DNA of 64,000 bases, from NCBI RefSeq assembly GCF_964340395.1, contig NC_135550.1:26174176-26238175 (forward strand), given 5' to 3'. The notes beneath the pieces were generated by a model that saw only the letters and a program-made list of their open reading frames with translations, did no database searches and had not been told where the DNA came from. This DNA is from Glandiceps talaboti. Lineage: Eukaryota > Hemichordata > Enteropneusta > Spengelidae. Shown one piece after another: positions 22,550 to 36,731 of the stretch. Position numbers and translations under genes: made by a program. Position 1 is the first letter of the stretch. Each line of letters starts with the position of its first letter.

Positions 22550-25500
22550 ATGGGTCTGAAAGTGAACGTAATTTATTGGTAAGTAGTAGCTAAACATCCC
22601 AGACCACTTCACTGGACCAGCGAAGCAATGAAACCATAAACTTTTTTCTTGTTTTGTGGAATTTTCTGATCTCAGACTCCTTTTACCTACCTCAAAACAT
22701 GTGTTTGTTTTTTATCTACAATTTAGTACAAATGTAAAATGTAATATGTAGGTAATAACGAAAGAAGAGTCCTGGCTTCATATGATGTATGCTGCAATCT
22801 CCTAGTGTCAGTGGCAGAAAAGCTGCTAATTCGTTCGGCCAATGGGTCACAGCTACTATTTGCCGAGCCGTCTTAACTTTGTACAATTTGTTAGTCTCCG
22901 ACCGTTGATTTTATTGGATATGAAAGGGCCTCTTCTTCCAAGTTGTATGACATCCCGATGATAGCAGAGAGAGGGGGGCCCGGGGTTAATCAGCTTTAAA
23001 ATGTGTTTGTTCTCTTTTGCAGTGGTGGCTGAGGGTACGGCAGCAAGGTAAGGAAACATTTTTGAAATGACATGCCTTGACTTGTATCAGCAGACAACTG
23101 AGAAGCTATGTGCCTGGGTTACTCTGTTTGTTCCTCTACAATGGACATAATACTGACCCACGTTTTTATTGACCAATGCATATTCAATTCTTTTAATCAT
23201 CAAGCATAGAAATTGGTCTCCAGTGTCTAAACAACAATTCAATTGATTTGTCTAGTTTTATAATGCATGTTATGTACACACATACAAAGAAACACTAAGT
23301 CAGTAGTCTTGAAATTTACATAACTATACTTTTTTTTTTGCCACAGAAAATCTTTGAATGGGGTGGGGGCATGCACTATTTGTATTCATAATTAATGTTT
23401 AATATGCAAAATATTCTTATGACATAACCACAAGTTATAACCCAATGTGTTTGCCAACTAAATTCTACCAGGATGAAATATAATTCTTTGAGTTTACAGC
23501 CTAACAATGAATCCAATTGTAACGCCATTTAGCATAAATTTTGGATCAAATTTGCACAGTCATGGTGAACAGGGGGCAATCAATTCAATTTGATTTATCT
23601 ACAGAAGCCAAACACAGTTGAAAGCGTCACAGTGATTCATCAAATTTTTTCCATACCTGCACCTTTAGATTTACATGACAATACAGTACATGAATGCACA
23701 TAGTTATAGATAAACTACATGTACTGAGAAAAAGATGAATGCCTGGATTTTAAGCATTGCTTATACTAACTAGGATTTTTACATTTGTATTTCACACAAC
23801 CATGATTGATGCAATCATTCCTGGTTATATACCGTACACAATCAGGAGTCAACACTAATGATAGTCTCGCATCTCCTGACTATCAATACTTGTCAGGGGG
23901 CTACCATAATGTACTTTTGGTGGCCTACTTGGGCTAACACAGATTTTGCAACAATTTTTGCTAGAAGATAGACGATTGAGGAATGGAAGTATTTTAATTA
24001 ATATATGCATATTTCCAATGTGGTCCTCTGTTTTCAGTTCAGGAATATGGGACTACTGGTCACCTCAGGTCACCATCCATTAGCAGTCAATTTCTGAAAA
24101 TGAGTCCACTGGGACTAACTAAGAGAAAAGCTAATATTGATCCCTGGATTGTCTGTAGATGTACTATGCATGTAGTTGACAGAGAATGGCAAGAAACCAG
24201 GAAGGGAGTGCATGTTAGTTCAAGGATTATTTAAAATTCATAGCTTTGAAAATTCCTGATGATATTTACTGTCATCAATTTGGGACATTCCCTGTCTTGT
24301 ATAGCAGTTGAAACAATGAAGCTTTCAGTGTACAGTTGTTTCAGATTTATTAATAATCTTGATTTATTTAATGATCAGTTCCGCAGATTAGAAGCGGAGC
24401 TTAACGATGAGTTTGGTGATGAGATTACCATCGTAAGTGTTGTATTTATCCTATTTCTTTACTCCAACCCTATTGATGTGAGCTTTCTAAGGGATATTAT
24501 AACAATGTCAGGATCAATTATAGCGGTATTTTTTGTCAGAAAACAAATCCCAAAAATAACTTGATGAGTTGGTAATGGCCCATGTATTAGTGAGCATATA
24601 ACATCTAGAGTATCCTAAATTATTGTTACCAAGTAATGGCTAATGATTTGATGGAGTAACCTCCTAAACTGAATCATTCATTGCATCTGTGCAGATGTAA
24701 CCATTAGCTTGGTAGGCGTTTGGAATCACATAAAGCGAAAGCAACAATGGATCATTCAGTCTAACCTCCTTCGTGAATGAATAAACTGGATTTAATCTTC
24801 ATAAGAAAGTCATACAACATACATTTTGAGGTCTGTGTATTAAAATGTCTATCTCATGATTATTTTGTACTCAGGAAGGAATGTCCACACCAGGCGTTAC
24901 TGGCTATTTTGAGGTAGAAGTTGACGGCAAGCTGGTTCACTCCAAAAAGGTCAAATAAATGCATTCTGACTATAGTTTAAGAGCATACACGTAACACATA
25001 CATTTGTACACATATCAACATCCTCTGAGTCTTAACCATTACATCAATATCTTTCACAGTACAAAAACTATATCACTAATAACAAACTTTATAGACACAA
25101 TGGAGAGACATTAGCAGAGATTAACAGAAATTAGAAAACAGTCCGAAGATGTACACCATCACACCTGCAATTGATTGAGAACATAATTAGATATATAAAT
25201 CATAATCAGGTCACAGCTGTATAGTGATTGGTCAAAACATGATTGACAACAGAGCTATGATTGGTCAATAATGCATACATCAATTGCACTATGATGGTCA
25301 CCAGGTGCATACCAACTTCAGACTATTCTACATTATGTTAATTTTTTGCACACAATGTGTGTGCTGGGACATGGCCTCCATACTGAGTGGTTAATGATGT
25401 GTGTATATACTTGGATCAGCAAGCCAAATGTATCGCCATCATGACAGATAAGATACATACCAAATCAGTCATCATCAAGGAAATACTACCACATTATACC

Positions 25501-26355
25501 TGGCATATGTTCAAAGTATTCATTCATTCATTCATTCATTTTATTGCCATTTTATTGCCAAGTAAGTGACAATTACATACTGACAGGAAATAAATAAACA
25601 AATTGGCAATTTCTTGTAAAAAAAAATAGTTTTTTGCTAATCGAGTTTGGCTCCACCTCAGAATTCATATGCATCAACAGTGATAAGGGCTACACAGAAC
25701 TAGAAGAAAAATCATAATGGGAGAAAATATCAAAACGAGCTAACAAAGCAAGAATATGTATTATATTCACTAGTTTAAATTTCGTCAAGGAGGTACTCTT
25801 TAAAAGCTTTCCTGAACAGATGTTTTGATGTGAGACATTTCATTTCTGTTGGCAAACTGTTCCAAAATTTTGTACCTGAAAAACTCTTGAATGTAGGTGA
25901 AGTAGTAACCTTTGCTAATGATGTTGATATGGGCACAGTATCTTGTGAATGTCCAGAGACATCCCATGATCATGTGACCAACTTATGATCACAGTATGCT
26001 GATCACAGTACCAGATTAACAGTGGTGAAAATGCTGTTTTGAGATGAATGCGTACAGATACACCCCATTTTCATAGAATGGTAATGAGTATGTAGAAGAT
26101 GTATATCTTCTTGTTTAAAGGTGATGGATATGTAGATGGATGTACTTCCCTTTTCCATAGACAGTTGATTAGTATGTACATGCATGTATTACCATTTTCA
26201 CTGATTGGTAATGAGTATGTACATGAATGTATTCATTGCATGATTATGGATATGTACATGTATTTCCCCTTTTTTCATAGAATGGTGATGGGTTTCCTGA
26301 TAAAAGCAAGACTCAGAAGATCATCAAAGCTATAGAGGGCGCACTGAAGAATTAA
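22550..26355 (+). CDS. SELENOW: Selenoprotein W, copy A (Sec encoded by TGA)
   Basis: Five exons: 22550-22578, 23023-23047, 24379-24432, 24875-24949, 26281-26355, all GT-AG and in phase, 85 residues if TGA at 23030-23032 is read as selenocysteine. The redox motif is C-G-G-U-G-Y, the CxxU of the thioredoxin-like SELENOW/Rdx family. Family landmarks follow: EGMSTPGVTGYFEVEV, GKLVHSKK and the GDGFPDK tail; length is close to the 87 residues of the human protein. Known family role: a small cytosolic selenoprotein linked to glutathione and redox control. The 3' UTR is spliced (26399-26628 removed) and the next exon carries a SECIS-like hairpin. A poly(A) signal is at 27860. A naive annotator would stop at the TGA. 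Confidence 0.95.
26060..26290 (+). repeat. Tandem degenerate copies of the SELENOW-A exon 5 acceptor region
   Basis: Units of about 40 bp resembling TTTTCATAG/AATGGTAATGAGTATGTA lead up to the true acceptor at 26280. Similar starts lie at about 26077, 26120, 26165, 26208, 26243 and 26281. Unit B has only the true copy. Confidence 0.65.
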
Positions 26356-26659
26356 CTACAAACACTGAAGTTTTTTGAATGTCAGAAGATAAACTAAGGT
26401 AACAATATTACAGTGTAATCAGAGTTGCCTCCAGGATATTTCCATTCTTTCATCAATGAAATTGATGGCAACAAAAAATCATTCCGATGAAACTGGAGAT
26501 TTTGAATGCAAATATTGTTTAGATCAGATGTTGTAGTCAATCATTCACAATGTTTTCTCTCCACAATGTTTTAGATAAACTTTCAAAATGCAGTACAATA
26601 TTATTAACAACTTTTTTTTCTGTTTTAGTTGAAGTTGCTTGACTTGTTCCAAGTGAGAA

Positions 26660-26730
26660 GTCTCTATATGACAGAGCTAGCTGAAAAATGGCACAAACAC
26701 CATTGGGTTAGGTTCTTGATGAAATGAGAA
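26660..26730 (+). promoter_or_regulatory. SECIS element candidate, SELENOW copy A
   Basis: AUGA (26668-26671) and UGAU (26717-26720) form the non-Watson-Crick quartet. Above it AGAGCU/GGUUCU and AGCU/GGUU pair, then an A-rich internal bulge, then a mini-stem AAUGG/CCAUU with loop CACAAACA. Below it UCUC pairs with GAGA. This is the layout of a form 2 SECIS. It lies in the second 3' UTR exon, which starts at 26629. Confidence 0.75.
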
Positions 26731-28170
26731 AATTCACTCAGAATAGGCTAACCATTCGACTTTGTCAATTTGTAGATTAGAATTGATGTTATGTCTTCAT
26801 GATTATGTTTTATTATCTTGTCTTTCTGTCTCATCATCCAAATACTCATCTAACAGTGAGTGGCTTTTAGATTCTTCAAATGTTGGGTCACCCACCTGTT
26901 GATTCCACACCTATTGATGTACTTAGAAGGTCAAAGTTCAATTATCATTGATGTATGATTTATCTGAGTGTTGCTTTAAAATTGATAAAACAAATTATTA
27001 ATGGATCAGGGAGCATCTGATTTATACCAAAGTTGTATTTGACATGTCAAGATCCAGTCATTGAAGATGTCTGAATTTCTAACTACATGTCGCAGGAGTA
27101 CAGATATATTTTCTTGAGTACAAACAAAGTAAAAATACACAAGTATATAAAATACAATACTAGCAATACATATCTTTATTTTTTACTGAAAAACATTGCA
27201 TAACTGCTTTGCTTTAAAGAACTTGAATGTACAAAGACTTACAGTTTGAATTACATTAAATTGTTTGAATTACATTGTTGTTTTCTCAAATTTATTCATT
27301 GATGGCTCAGGGAATCTTTAAAATGACATCAAAATTTAGTATGCCAATATTTCAACAAGGAGCATTTTTACAGAAATAACAAAGGGCAACATCACCAAAC
27401 ATTTTTTTCCAACTCAGTAAACAAGTTCATAAAGTGGAACTTCGATAATATAGTGATTTATTCACCACACCGCCCTCTAGTGGTGAACGTAGACTCAGTA
27501 AACAAGTTCATACTGAGGTTGCAACTTCAATAACATAGTAATGTTCTTTGATAACACAACCAAATTATTTTCGTTCATGTCTTCATGACCGTTACCTTCC
27601 TCAGAATAAAGTGACATATTTTTAATTGAAAAGTATTTTTTCCAGATTTGTAGATCATTATAAAGATTGTAGTAAATTATGACATATGCAGTAGAAACCA
27701 TTTGAAGTGCAATTCTTGTAACAGGACGACATTTAATCAGAGACAATCTCAATCCTAATGTTTGTTTATATCGAAGTTCATATTTTATGAAAGATGTATT
27801 TATTGTATCTAGTTATAATATTCTTCTCTTCTCTTCTGTGTGCTGATTTCTTTGGATGAAATAAAGTGAGTTTGGGCTTCATTTATTGACTTAATAATAT
27901 GTGCATCATTTTCACTAATAGAAAATTGTAACCAAGATGATCGATTGGACCAGGTTCAATAATGGCAAATGTTTTGTAACCCTCTGGTTGCATTAGTTGC
28001 AGCTCAGACCAACTACAATGGTCTGAGGTTGCAGATTATTTAGGTTCTGTGGTGGTGGTGTGCGTGCGTGCGTGCGTGCGTGCGTGTGTGTGTGAAAAGG
28101 AAGATGTGGTATACTTTTCCCCCCAGTTACTTGTAGCCTCCCAAGAGGGCTATACACGATCTCCACTTTT

Positions 28171-28199
28171 GCAATCACTCACTGAGAGTGAGTGATTGC
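28171..28199. repeat. 29-bp palindrome at the junction of the duplicated units
   Basis: GCAATCACTCACT and its exact complement, separated by GAG, sit at the A/B junction. Unit B ends with only the left arm, followed by unrelated sequence. Confidence 0.85.
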
Positions 28200-29443
28200 G
28201 TATTTTTTTCTTTAAGATTTCGTGTCTTCTGTTCGTTTCTGTTCGTGTGAAATCATGAAAATGGCATCCCGGAAATGGAACCAAGTGTAAATCTATTTCG
28301 AACTCCCTTTTAATACATGTATTGTCTAGGTAGGGGAAAAGGCGCGAGAGCAAAAAAATTCAATACGACTGAACTCTATGGTAGGAGGTGTACAAGACTT
28401 TTAACTGTTCAAAGTTATGCAAAGTTACATGTAAACACATAGGAATTGATTTGATATCTCCCCTCCACTGTCTATGATTTGACTCTGATCATGTGTGGTG
28501 TCAATTGATTGACTGTTATCAGAAAGGATACAAGTGCATGCATGGTAAACAATGATATACATATATTTTTGTTCTTCTCTGGACCATGTAATAAAGTTTA
28601 AATAAATAATAATAATATATATGTAGTTTGATACCCTGACGTGACTTTGGTCACTATAGAACTATAAAGTGGTCTGAGTCGACACCTAGTTCTACATGAG
28701 TACTTAGTACTTATATTACATACCGTGCACTATTGTATGATACAGCAAACCATGATAAAAAAAAAGACTTCATCGTTGTCATGGTACCGAAAGTGGCGAA
28801 ACGAAATTTAAGAATCCAAGTACCAGCAAGGTAAGGAGACATTTGAAGTAAGAGATATGACATCAAATATATCTGTGTGATTGTTGATTGATAATAGCTT
28901 TTGTCGAAAGTCGAAAACGTACATCGACCTCCCACTGTAACATAAAGCTATTTTTATTTCTAGTACATGTATATAGTAAGTATAACCTAGTAATGGGGAC
29001 GTATTCACACATAGGCACACGTAACTACGTGGGGATAACCCTGTATGGAAAGCCAACAATACACAGTACGAACCGACCGACACAAATATATAAACTTATA
29101 AAACAATACCTTATTGATGCAATGGAAAAAAAGTTTGTTAAAACTAATATAGAATAGTTTTAGAGATTACACTCACTCTTCTTGAATTGTTTGTTTCTGT
29201 ATGTGATTACACTAGTAATATCTAATCTAATTTTTAGTACTGTGGGTATTTTAATTTTCTGCTAGTGATGCTCCTAACATGCTTAGTGAGCCCCTGATAC
29301 AAAGGGGATGCAACAAATAAATAAATGAATAACAATACATAATTTATAAAATGAAAAGTTCTCGTTAGTATTCTTGCTACATTCTACTCTACTCTCAGCA
29401 TACATGCCCCGGGATACAGGCTCAGGTTTAGGTTAGAATGCCT

Positions 29444-29958
<515 letters not shown>

Positions 29959-30623
29959 TGTGAGCATCTACTTGTGCAGGATCTGCAGACTGTAGGCAAA
30001 TGAGATATTCAATATCATAAGTTCATAAGTTATTAATTATTGTTTTCTCGGGTATCAGATAACACATGGAATAAAAGAAGAACTATAAACTACGTCTACA
30101 CAAGTATCGCCACTGATGGCTCACTATGGCCGAGCTGGAATCTATGTTGGGGACGCAGCTCTGCACTGGGACGAAGAGTCAGTGTATGTCGTGGGCGAGT
30201 TCAGGATAAAAATGGTTTTCGATTCGTTAGCTAAATTGTCCATGTCGCTGTGTTGCGACTGTGCTAGGTCTCGTCTACTACAGTACTACTAGGCCGGTGC
30301 AGTATAGTGCCAGCGTCATGGGCATTCTAGCTAACTGATGGCGAACCATTTTTATCCTGAACTCGCCGAGTTTAACATATACATAGACCATCCTCCAGTC
30401 TTGGTTACCCAGCCTCTCGCCGCTGGGGGCGCTGACTACTTGGGGTGGTCTCGACTCGTAGGCAGAGCCCCAGCAGCGAGAGGCTGGGTAACTGAGATTA
30501 ACCCTCCTCTAGCATATTACTCAGTGACTTAGGGTGTCCACAATATTGCTGTATTGCATGAACGCAACGTCATCCTCTGGAACCTGTCGAGTTTTAACCA
30601 AAGTTAAGTGTATTTCAAGAAAC

Positions 30624-33513
30624 ATGGGTCTGAAAGTGAACGTAACTTATTGGTAAGTAGTAGCCAAACAACCCAGACCACTGCACTGGACCAGCGAAGC
30701 AATGAAAATGAAACCATAAACATGGTGGGCTTCATATGATAAATGCTGCAATCTCCGAGTGTCAGTGGCAGAAAAGCTGCTATTCGCTCGGCCAATGGGT
30801 CACTATTTGAAGAGCCGCCTTGACTTAATACATGTTTTTTAGTCTCCCGGCGACCGACCTCGACCGTTGATTTTATTATATATGAAAGGGCCTCTTCTTC
30901 CCAAGTTGTATGACATCCCGATGATAGCAGTGAGAGAGAGGGGGGATTACTCAGCTTTAATTAATTAAAATGTGTTCTCTTTTGCAGTGGTACCTGAGGG
31001 TACAGGAGCAAGGTAAGGAAACATTTTTTTTGAAATGACAAACTTTGACTTTGTATCAGCTCTCACTGTGTTTGCTCCTCTACAATGGACATAATAGGTT
31101 TATTGACTAAAGCATATTCAATTCATCAAGCATAGAAATTGGTCTCCAGTGCCTAAAGAACAATTCAATTGATTTGTCTAGTTTTATAATGCATGTTATG
31201 TACAAACATACAAAGAAACACTAAGTCAGTAGTCTTGAATTTACGTAACTATACTTTTTTGCCAGAGAAAATCTTTGAATGGGGGTGGGGCATGCACTAT
31301 TTGTTTTCATAAGTAATGTTTAATATGCAAAATATTCTTATGACATGACCACAAGTTATAACCCAATGTGTTTGCCAACTAAATTCTAAAAGGATGAAAT
31401 ATAATTCTTTGAGTTTATACCAATCCAATTTGCTTGAGATTTAGTGAATAATTTGCATAATTAATTATTTTTGGTAATTAGGCTATATCTTAAGACTGCA
31501 TATTTCAATTTCAATATAATTTACTTCATACATTAAATGTAACAAAATTTATACACCCTATAATGTTTGTTGATGTACCATTACAGCACTTAAGAACTAA
31601 TTTGCATGATTAATAATTTTCGTTAATTTAGTACATACATTTACCCTAACAGCGTGGATATGTCCTATAAAATTTGTTGATATATCTTACAGTTTTAATG
31701 AAAAATTTGCATAATTAATGATTTTAGGTAAGTTGACTGTATCTTAAAAATGTAAGCTTTAAATTTTGTATAATATGGTACATATATCAACCATAATAAT
31801 ACGCACCTGTCCTATGAAGTTTGTTGCTACAACTTTTACCTTTAATGAGTATTTTGAATAATGAATGATATTCAGTAATTAAGCAGTATCATGCACTCTT
31901 CAACTTCTGTATAATTTGGCACATACATTAACCTAAGAAAGCATGCTTGTCCAAAAAGAAAGCCTGTTACCATAGTTTTTTTTTTTCAATTAGTTATTTG
32001 CATAATTAGTGATTCCCTTAGGGGAGGCATTCTGTTTAAAATCTCGTTACATTTGTATTTCACACAACCATGATTGATGCAATCATTCCTGGTTATACAC
32101 TGTACGGTACCTAATCAGGAGTCAACACTAATGATAGTCTCGCATCTCCAGACTATCAATACTTGTCATGTGGACTCACCATAATATACTTTTGGTGGCC
32201 TACTTGGGCTAACACAGATTTTGCAACAATTTTTGCTAGAAGATAGACGATTGAGGAATGGAAGTATTTTAATTAATACATGCATATTTCCAATGTGGAC
32301 CTCAGGTCACCATCCATTAGCAGTCAATTTCTGAAAATGAGTCCACTGGGACTAAGAGAAAAGCTAATATTGATCCCTGGATTGTCTGTAGATGTACTAT
32401 GCATGTAGTTGACAAACAATGGCAAGAAACCAGGAAGGGAGTGCATGTTACTTCAAGCTATGAATATTCATCAGGCTCATGATATTTACTGTCATCAATT
32501 TGGGACATTCCCTGTCTTGTATCATGTGTATAGCAGTTGAAACAATGAAGCTTTCAGTGTACAGTTGTTTCAGATTTATCTATTTATCTTGATTTATTTA
32601 ATGATCAGTTCCGCAGATTAGAAGCGGACCTTAGCAGGGAGTTTGGTGATGAGATTTCCATCGTAAGTGATGTGTTTATCCTATTTCTTTACTCCAACCC
32701 TATTGATGTGAGCTTTCTAAGGGATATCATATCAATGTCAGGATATATTATAACAGTATTTTTTGTCAGAAAACAAATCCCAAAAATAGCTTGATGAGTT
32801 GGTAATGGTCCATGTATTAGTGAGCATTAACATCTAGAGTATCCTAAATTATTGTTACCCAGTAATGGCTAATGATTTGATGGAGTAACCTCCTAAACTG
32901 AATTATTCATTGCGTCTGTGCAGATGTAACCATTAGCTTGGTAGGTGCTTGGAATCACATAAAGAGTAAACAACAATGGATCATTCAGTCTAACCTCCTT
33001 CCTGAATGAATAAACTGGATTTGATCCTCATAAGCTAGTCATACAACATACATTTTGAGGTCTGTGTATTAAAATGTCTAACTCATGATTACTTTGTACT
33101 CAGGAAGGAATGTCCACACCAAGCAATACTGGCTATTTTGAGGTAGAAGTTGGCGGCAAGCTGGTTCACTCCAAAAAGGTCAAATAAATGCATTCTGACT
33201 TGTAGTTTAAGAGCATACACATAACACATATATTTGTTCACATATCACCATCCTCAGAGTCCTAACCATTACATCAATATCTTTCACAGTACAAAAACTA
33301 TATCAAGTAAACTAATAACAAACTTCATAGACACAATGGAGAGACGATTAGCAGAGATTAACAGAAATTAGAAAACAGTCCCAAAGATGTACACCATCAC
33401 ACCTAAAATTGTAAATTGTATTTCCCCTTTTTTCATAGAATGGTGGTGGGTTTCCAGATAAACCCAAGACTCAGAAGATCATCAAAGCTATAGAGGGCGC
33501 ACTGAAGAATTAA
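30624..33513 (+). CDS. SELENOW: Selenoprotein W, copy B (Sec encoded by TGA)
   Basis: Exons 30624-30652, 30988-31012, 32609-32662, 33104-33178, 33439-33513; 85 residues with Sec at 30995-30997 (motif C-G-T-U-G-Y). Every splice site and phase of copy A is kept. Against copy A I count 19 nucleotide differences in 258, of which 18 change an amino acid (12 residues altered), including Asp to Gly in the conserved GDG tail. The gene looks intact rather than decayed. A SECIS candidate lies at 34405-34476 and a poly(A) signal at 35577. Confidence 0.92.
31440..32030. repeat. Degenerate tandem repeat, units of about 130-150 bp, unit B intron 2
   Basis: AATTTGCATAATTAATGATT and relatives recur at about 31449, 31600, 31700, 31850 and 31985, each followed by a similar AT-rich stretch with TTTGTTGATATA-like sequence. 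The block is absent from the equivalent intron of unit A. Confidence 0.6.
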
Positions 33514-34404
33514 CTACAAACACTGAAGTCTTTTGAATGTCAGAAGATAAACTAAGGTAACAATTATTACAGTGTAATCAGGGTTGCCTCCAGGATATTT
33601 CCATTCTTTCATCAACGAAATTGATGGCAACAAAAAAATCATTCTAATGAAACTGGATATTTTTAATGCAAATGTCGTTTAGATCAGATGTTGTAGTCAA
33701 TCATTCAATTGTATTTTTCTGTTGACACAACATGTGTTTCAGATGGTGCTATAAGAGGAATGTGGTTTGAACTCAACCATCCTCGATTTGCACCTTCCAT
33801 GCAAGGGAACCTTTGGTTGCTTTACATCAAAGGAAACCCAAAAGTCTAACAGCAAGACTGGTAATTTTATCAAAATGAGTTGAACAGTGAATGCAAAAAG
33901 TATGTGTAGTAGATCATGATGATGTAGAGATGATTTATGTTGAGTTGAATTTAACTCTGATTAAAGTAAGACACCAAATCTCTAGAAGTTAGTAGAATGC
34001 TTCCTGGTTAAAATCTGTTTCAGTCAGCTAGTTGTTCAGTTGGATTAAGATATCTTTTTTTTTTCTTGAATACTAAATTTGTATTATTGTTGTTGGTTTT
34101 TCAATCTTGACTGCTGTTCTAACATGTCTATGAAAGACATACCCTAGTGAATTGAACTACACAGATATACATCCAATGTGGAAGTTTAAAACATATGCCT
34201 TCTTGTTAGCAGCACATGTACATGTATATACAAAAATGGTTTATTTTGTCTCAGTGAACACATTCTTTTGTACTAAAATGTCATTTTCGTTATGTCTCTT
34301 TATTTAACAGTCCACAGTCCTCTCCACAATGTTTTAGATAAATTTGCAAAATAACAACTTTTTTTCTGTTGTAGTTGAAGCTGCTTGACTTGTTCCAAGT
34401 GAGA

Positions 34405-34476
34405 AGTCTCTATATGACAGAGCTAGCTGAAAAATGGCACAAACACCATTGGGTTAGGTTCTTGATGAAATGAGAA
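34405..34476 (+). promoter_or_regulatory. SECIS element candidate, SELENOW copy B
   Basis: Same fold as in copy A: AUGA at 34414-34417, UGAU at 34463-34466, A-rich bulge and AAUGG/CCAUU mini-stem. The hairpin sequence is identical between copies although flanking DNA differs, which argues for constraint. Confidence 0.75.
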
Positions 34477-35892
34477 AATTCACTAAGAATAGGCTAACCA
34501 TTTGACTTTGTCAGTTTGTAGATTAGAATTGATGTTATGTCTTCATGATTATGTTTTATTATCTTGTCTTTCTGTCTCATCATCCAAATACTCATCTAAC
34601 AGTGAGTGGCTTTTAGATTCTTCAAATGTTGTGTCACCCACCTGTTGATTCCACACCTATTGATGTACTTAGATGGTCAAAGTTCAATTATCATTGATGT
34701 ATGATTTATCTGACTGTTGCTTTAAAATTGATAAAACAAATTATTAATGGATCAGGGAGCATCTGATTTATACCAAAGTTGTATTTGACATGTCAAGATC
34801 CAGTCATTGAAGATGTCTGAATTTCTAACTACATGTCGCAGGAGTACAGATATATTTTCTTGAGTACAAACAAAGTTGAAAATACATGAGTATATAAATT
34901 ACAATACTAGTAATACATATCTTTATTTTTTTACTGAAATACATTGCATAACTGCTTTGCTTTAAAGAACTTGAATGTACAAAGACTTACAGTTTGAATT
35001 ACATTAACTTGTTTGAATTACATTAAGTTGTTTTCTCAAATTTATTCATTGATGGCTCAGGAGAATCTATAAAATGACATCAAAATTCAGTATGCCAATA
35101 TTTCAACAAGGAGCATGTTTACAGAAATAAAAAAGGCCAACATAACCAAACATTTTTTCCCATTCAGTAAACAAGGTTGGAACTTCAATTATTCACCACA
35201 CTGCCCTCTGGTGGTGGATGTAGACTCAGTAAACAAGTTCGTACTGAGGTTGCAACTTCAATAATATAGTAATGTTCTTTGATAAGTTACACAACCAAAT
35301 TATTTTCGTTCATGTCTACTTGACTCTTGCCGTCCTTGGTCAAACTGACACTTTTAATCGAAAAGTATTTTTTCCAGATTTGTAGATCATTATAAAGATT
35401 GTAGTAAATTATGACATTATGCAGTAGAAACTATTTGAAGTGCAATTCTTGTAACAGGACTACATTTAATCATAGACAATCTCAATCCTTTCTAATGTTT
35501 GTTTATATCAAAGTTCATATTTTATGAAAGATGTATTTATTGTATCTAGCTTTAATATTCTGATTTCTTTGGATGAAATAAAGTGAAATTCTTGAGTTTG
35601 GACTTCATTTATTGACTTAATAATATGTGTATCATTTTCACTAATAGAAAATTGTAACCAAGATGATCGATTGGACCAGGTTCAATAATGGCAAATGTTT
35701 TGTAAACCTTCGGTTGCATTAGTTTCAGCTCAAACCAACTACAATGGTCTGAGGTTGCAGATTATTTAGGTTCTATGGTGATGGGTGTATGTGTGTGTGA
35801 AAACTTAAGGAAAATGTGGTATACTTTTCCCCCAGTTACTTGTAGCCTCCCAAGAGGGCTATACGCAATCTCCACTTTTGCAATCACTCACT

Positions 35893-36731
35893 TGGAGACT
35901 TTCACACACAAGAAAAAAAGAACACAATTGTGTTTCAACAATTCATTGAAATAAAGATTGAAAAAAACCCATAGACTTGAGGAAGCCTAAAGAGATCTTC
36001 AGATTCAAACCCAATAGCCTCTAGACCAGCTAAGCCATCACTAAAGTCATGCTCAGTCTGTGCATGCCTGTCATTTCCCACACTTAAAAAAATAATACAG
36101 ACATTCGCAATGTAACCTGTGATTTAATACCTGTGTTTACCCAGTTTGTTTACAAATCACTTCCTGTAAGTAAGCAAAAGTATTGGTGCTATCTTTAGTT
36201 TTTCGCAATTTATTGAGTTACAAAGGTTTGGTTTATGCTATTTCATTTTTTTAAAAGTCATTAATTAACTAAATATACAAACCCATTCCTCATCCATATT
36301 CTCTGCTCATTCATATGGAAACTTGCTGTAAACACCATGCATACATCATTCGGCTCAACAGTGTTAGCGCCCTCTACGATTTCCCGGGAAATCAAAAACC
36401 GGATTGTTTTTTGGTTATGACAGTGAAATAAACGTTTCTGTATCAAGCATGAACGATCTCAACATTTAATCACGCATTATGCATCATGCATCTACAATAA
36501 AATGGCCCACATATGTGACCAACGTGTTATATGATATTCTATCCTCAACAGGGCCATATTCGAACAACGGCAAAGCTAGGGGTGCTTATTCTGAACGCGC
36601 CATTTTCAATATTCAGTAAGTTTCCTGTGGTTTACTGTACATACTACATGTAATATTTTCAGTCAATACACGTATAACGTAGACAACGATCTGTGATATC
36701 GTCGCAATCGGTTTGGCAAAAGTGTAGCAAC
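35893..36731. other. Intergenic region upstream of the Kelch gene
   Basis: Contains a tRNA-like internal promoter (see 35995-36045) and the presumed promoter and 5' UTR of the Kelch-repeat gene. No other gene recognised. Confidence 0.45.
35995..36045 (-). mobile_element. Possible tRNA-derived SINE head
   Basis: Minus strand shows TGGCTTAGCTGG (36037-36026), an A-box match, and GGTTTGAATCT (36011-36001), a B-box match, at tRNA-like spacing. No complete tRNA cloverleaf is evident, so a SINE or decayed tRNA is more likely. Confidence 0.4.

Larger units (their letters stand above)
20274..28183. repeat. Segmental tandem duplication, unit A (about 7.9 kb)
   Basis: Aligns collinearly with unit B (28201-35892) from a shared start (TTCTTTAAGATTTCGTGTCT) to a shared end (TTTTGCAATCACTCACT). 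My hand count over one intron (24433-24874) gives about 27 differences in 442 bp, near 6%. Unit A alone has a 187-bp (AAAT)n array and about 1.1 kb at 25170-26260. It lacks the 0.5-kb ribozyme-bearing insertion, a block of about 0.6 kb at 31420-32045, and about 0.6 kb at 33712-34310 found in B. Confidence 0.93.

Noticed and set aside
23030-23032. Reading the TGA in SELENOW as a nonsense mutation
   Set aside because: It falls at the selenocysteine of the CxxU motif, is kept in both copies, and a SECIS-like hairpin lies in the 3' UTR.
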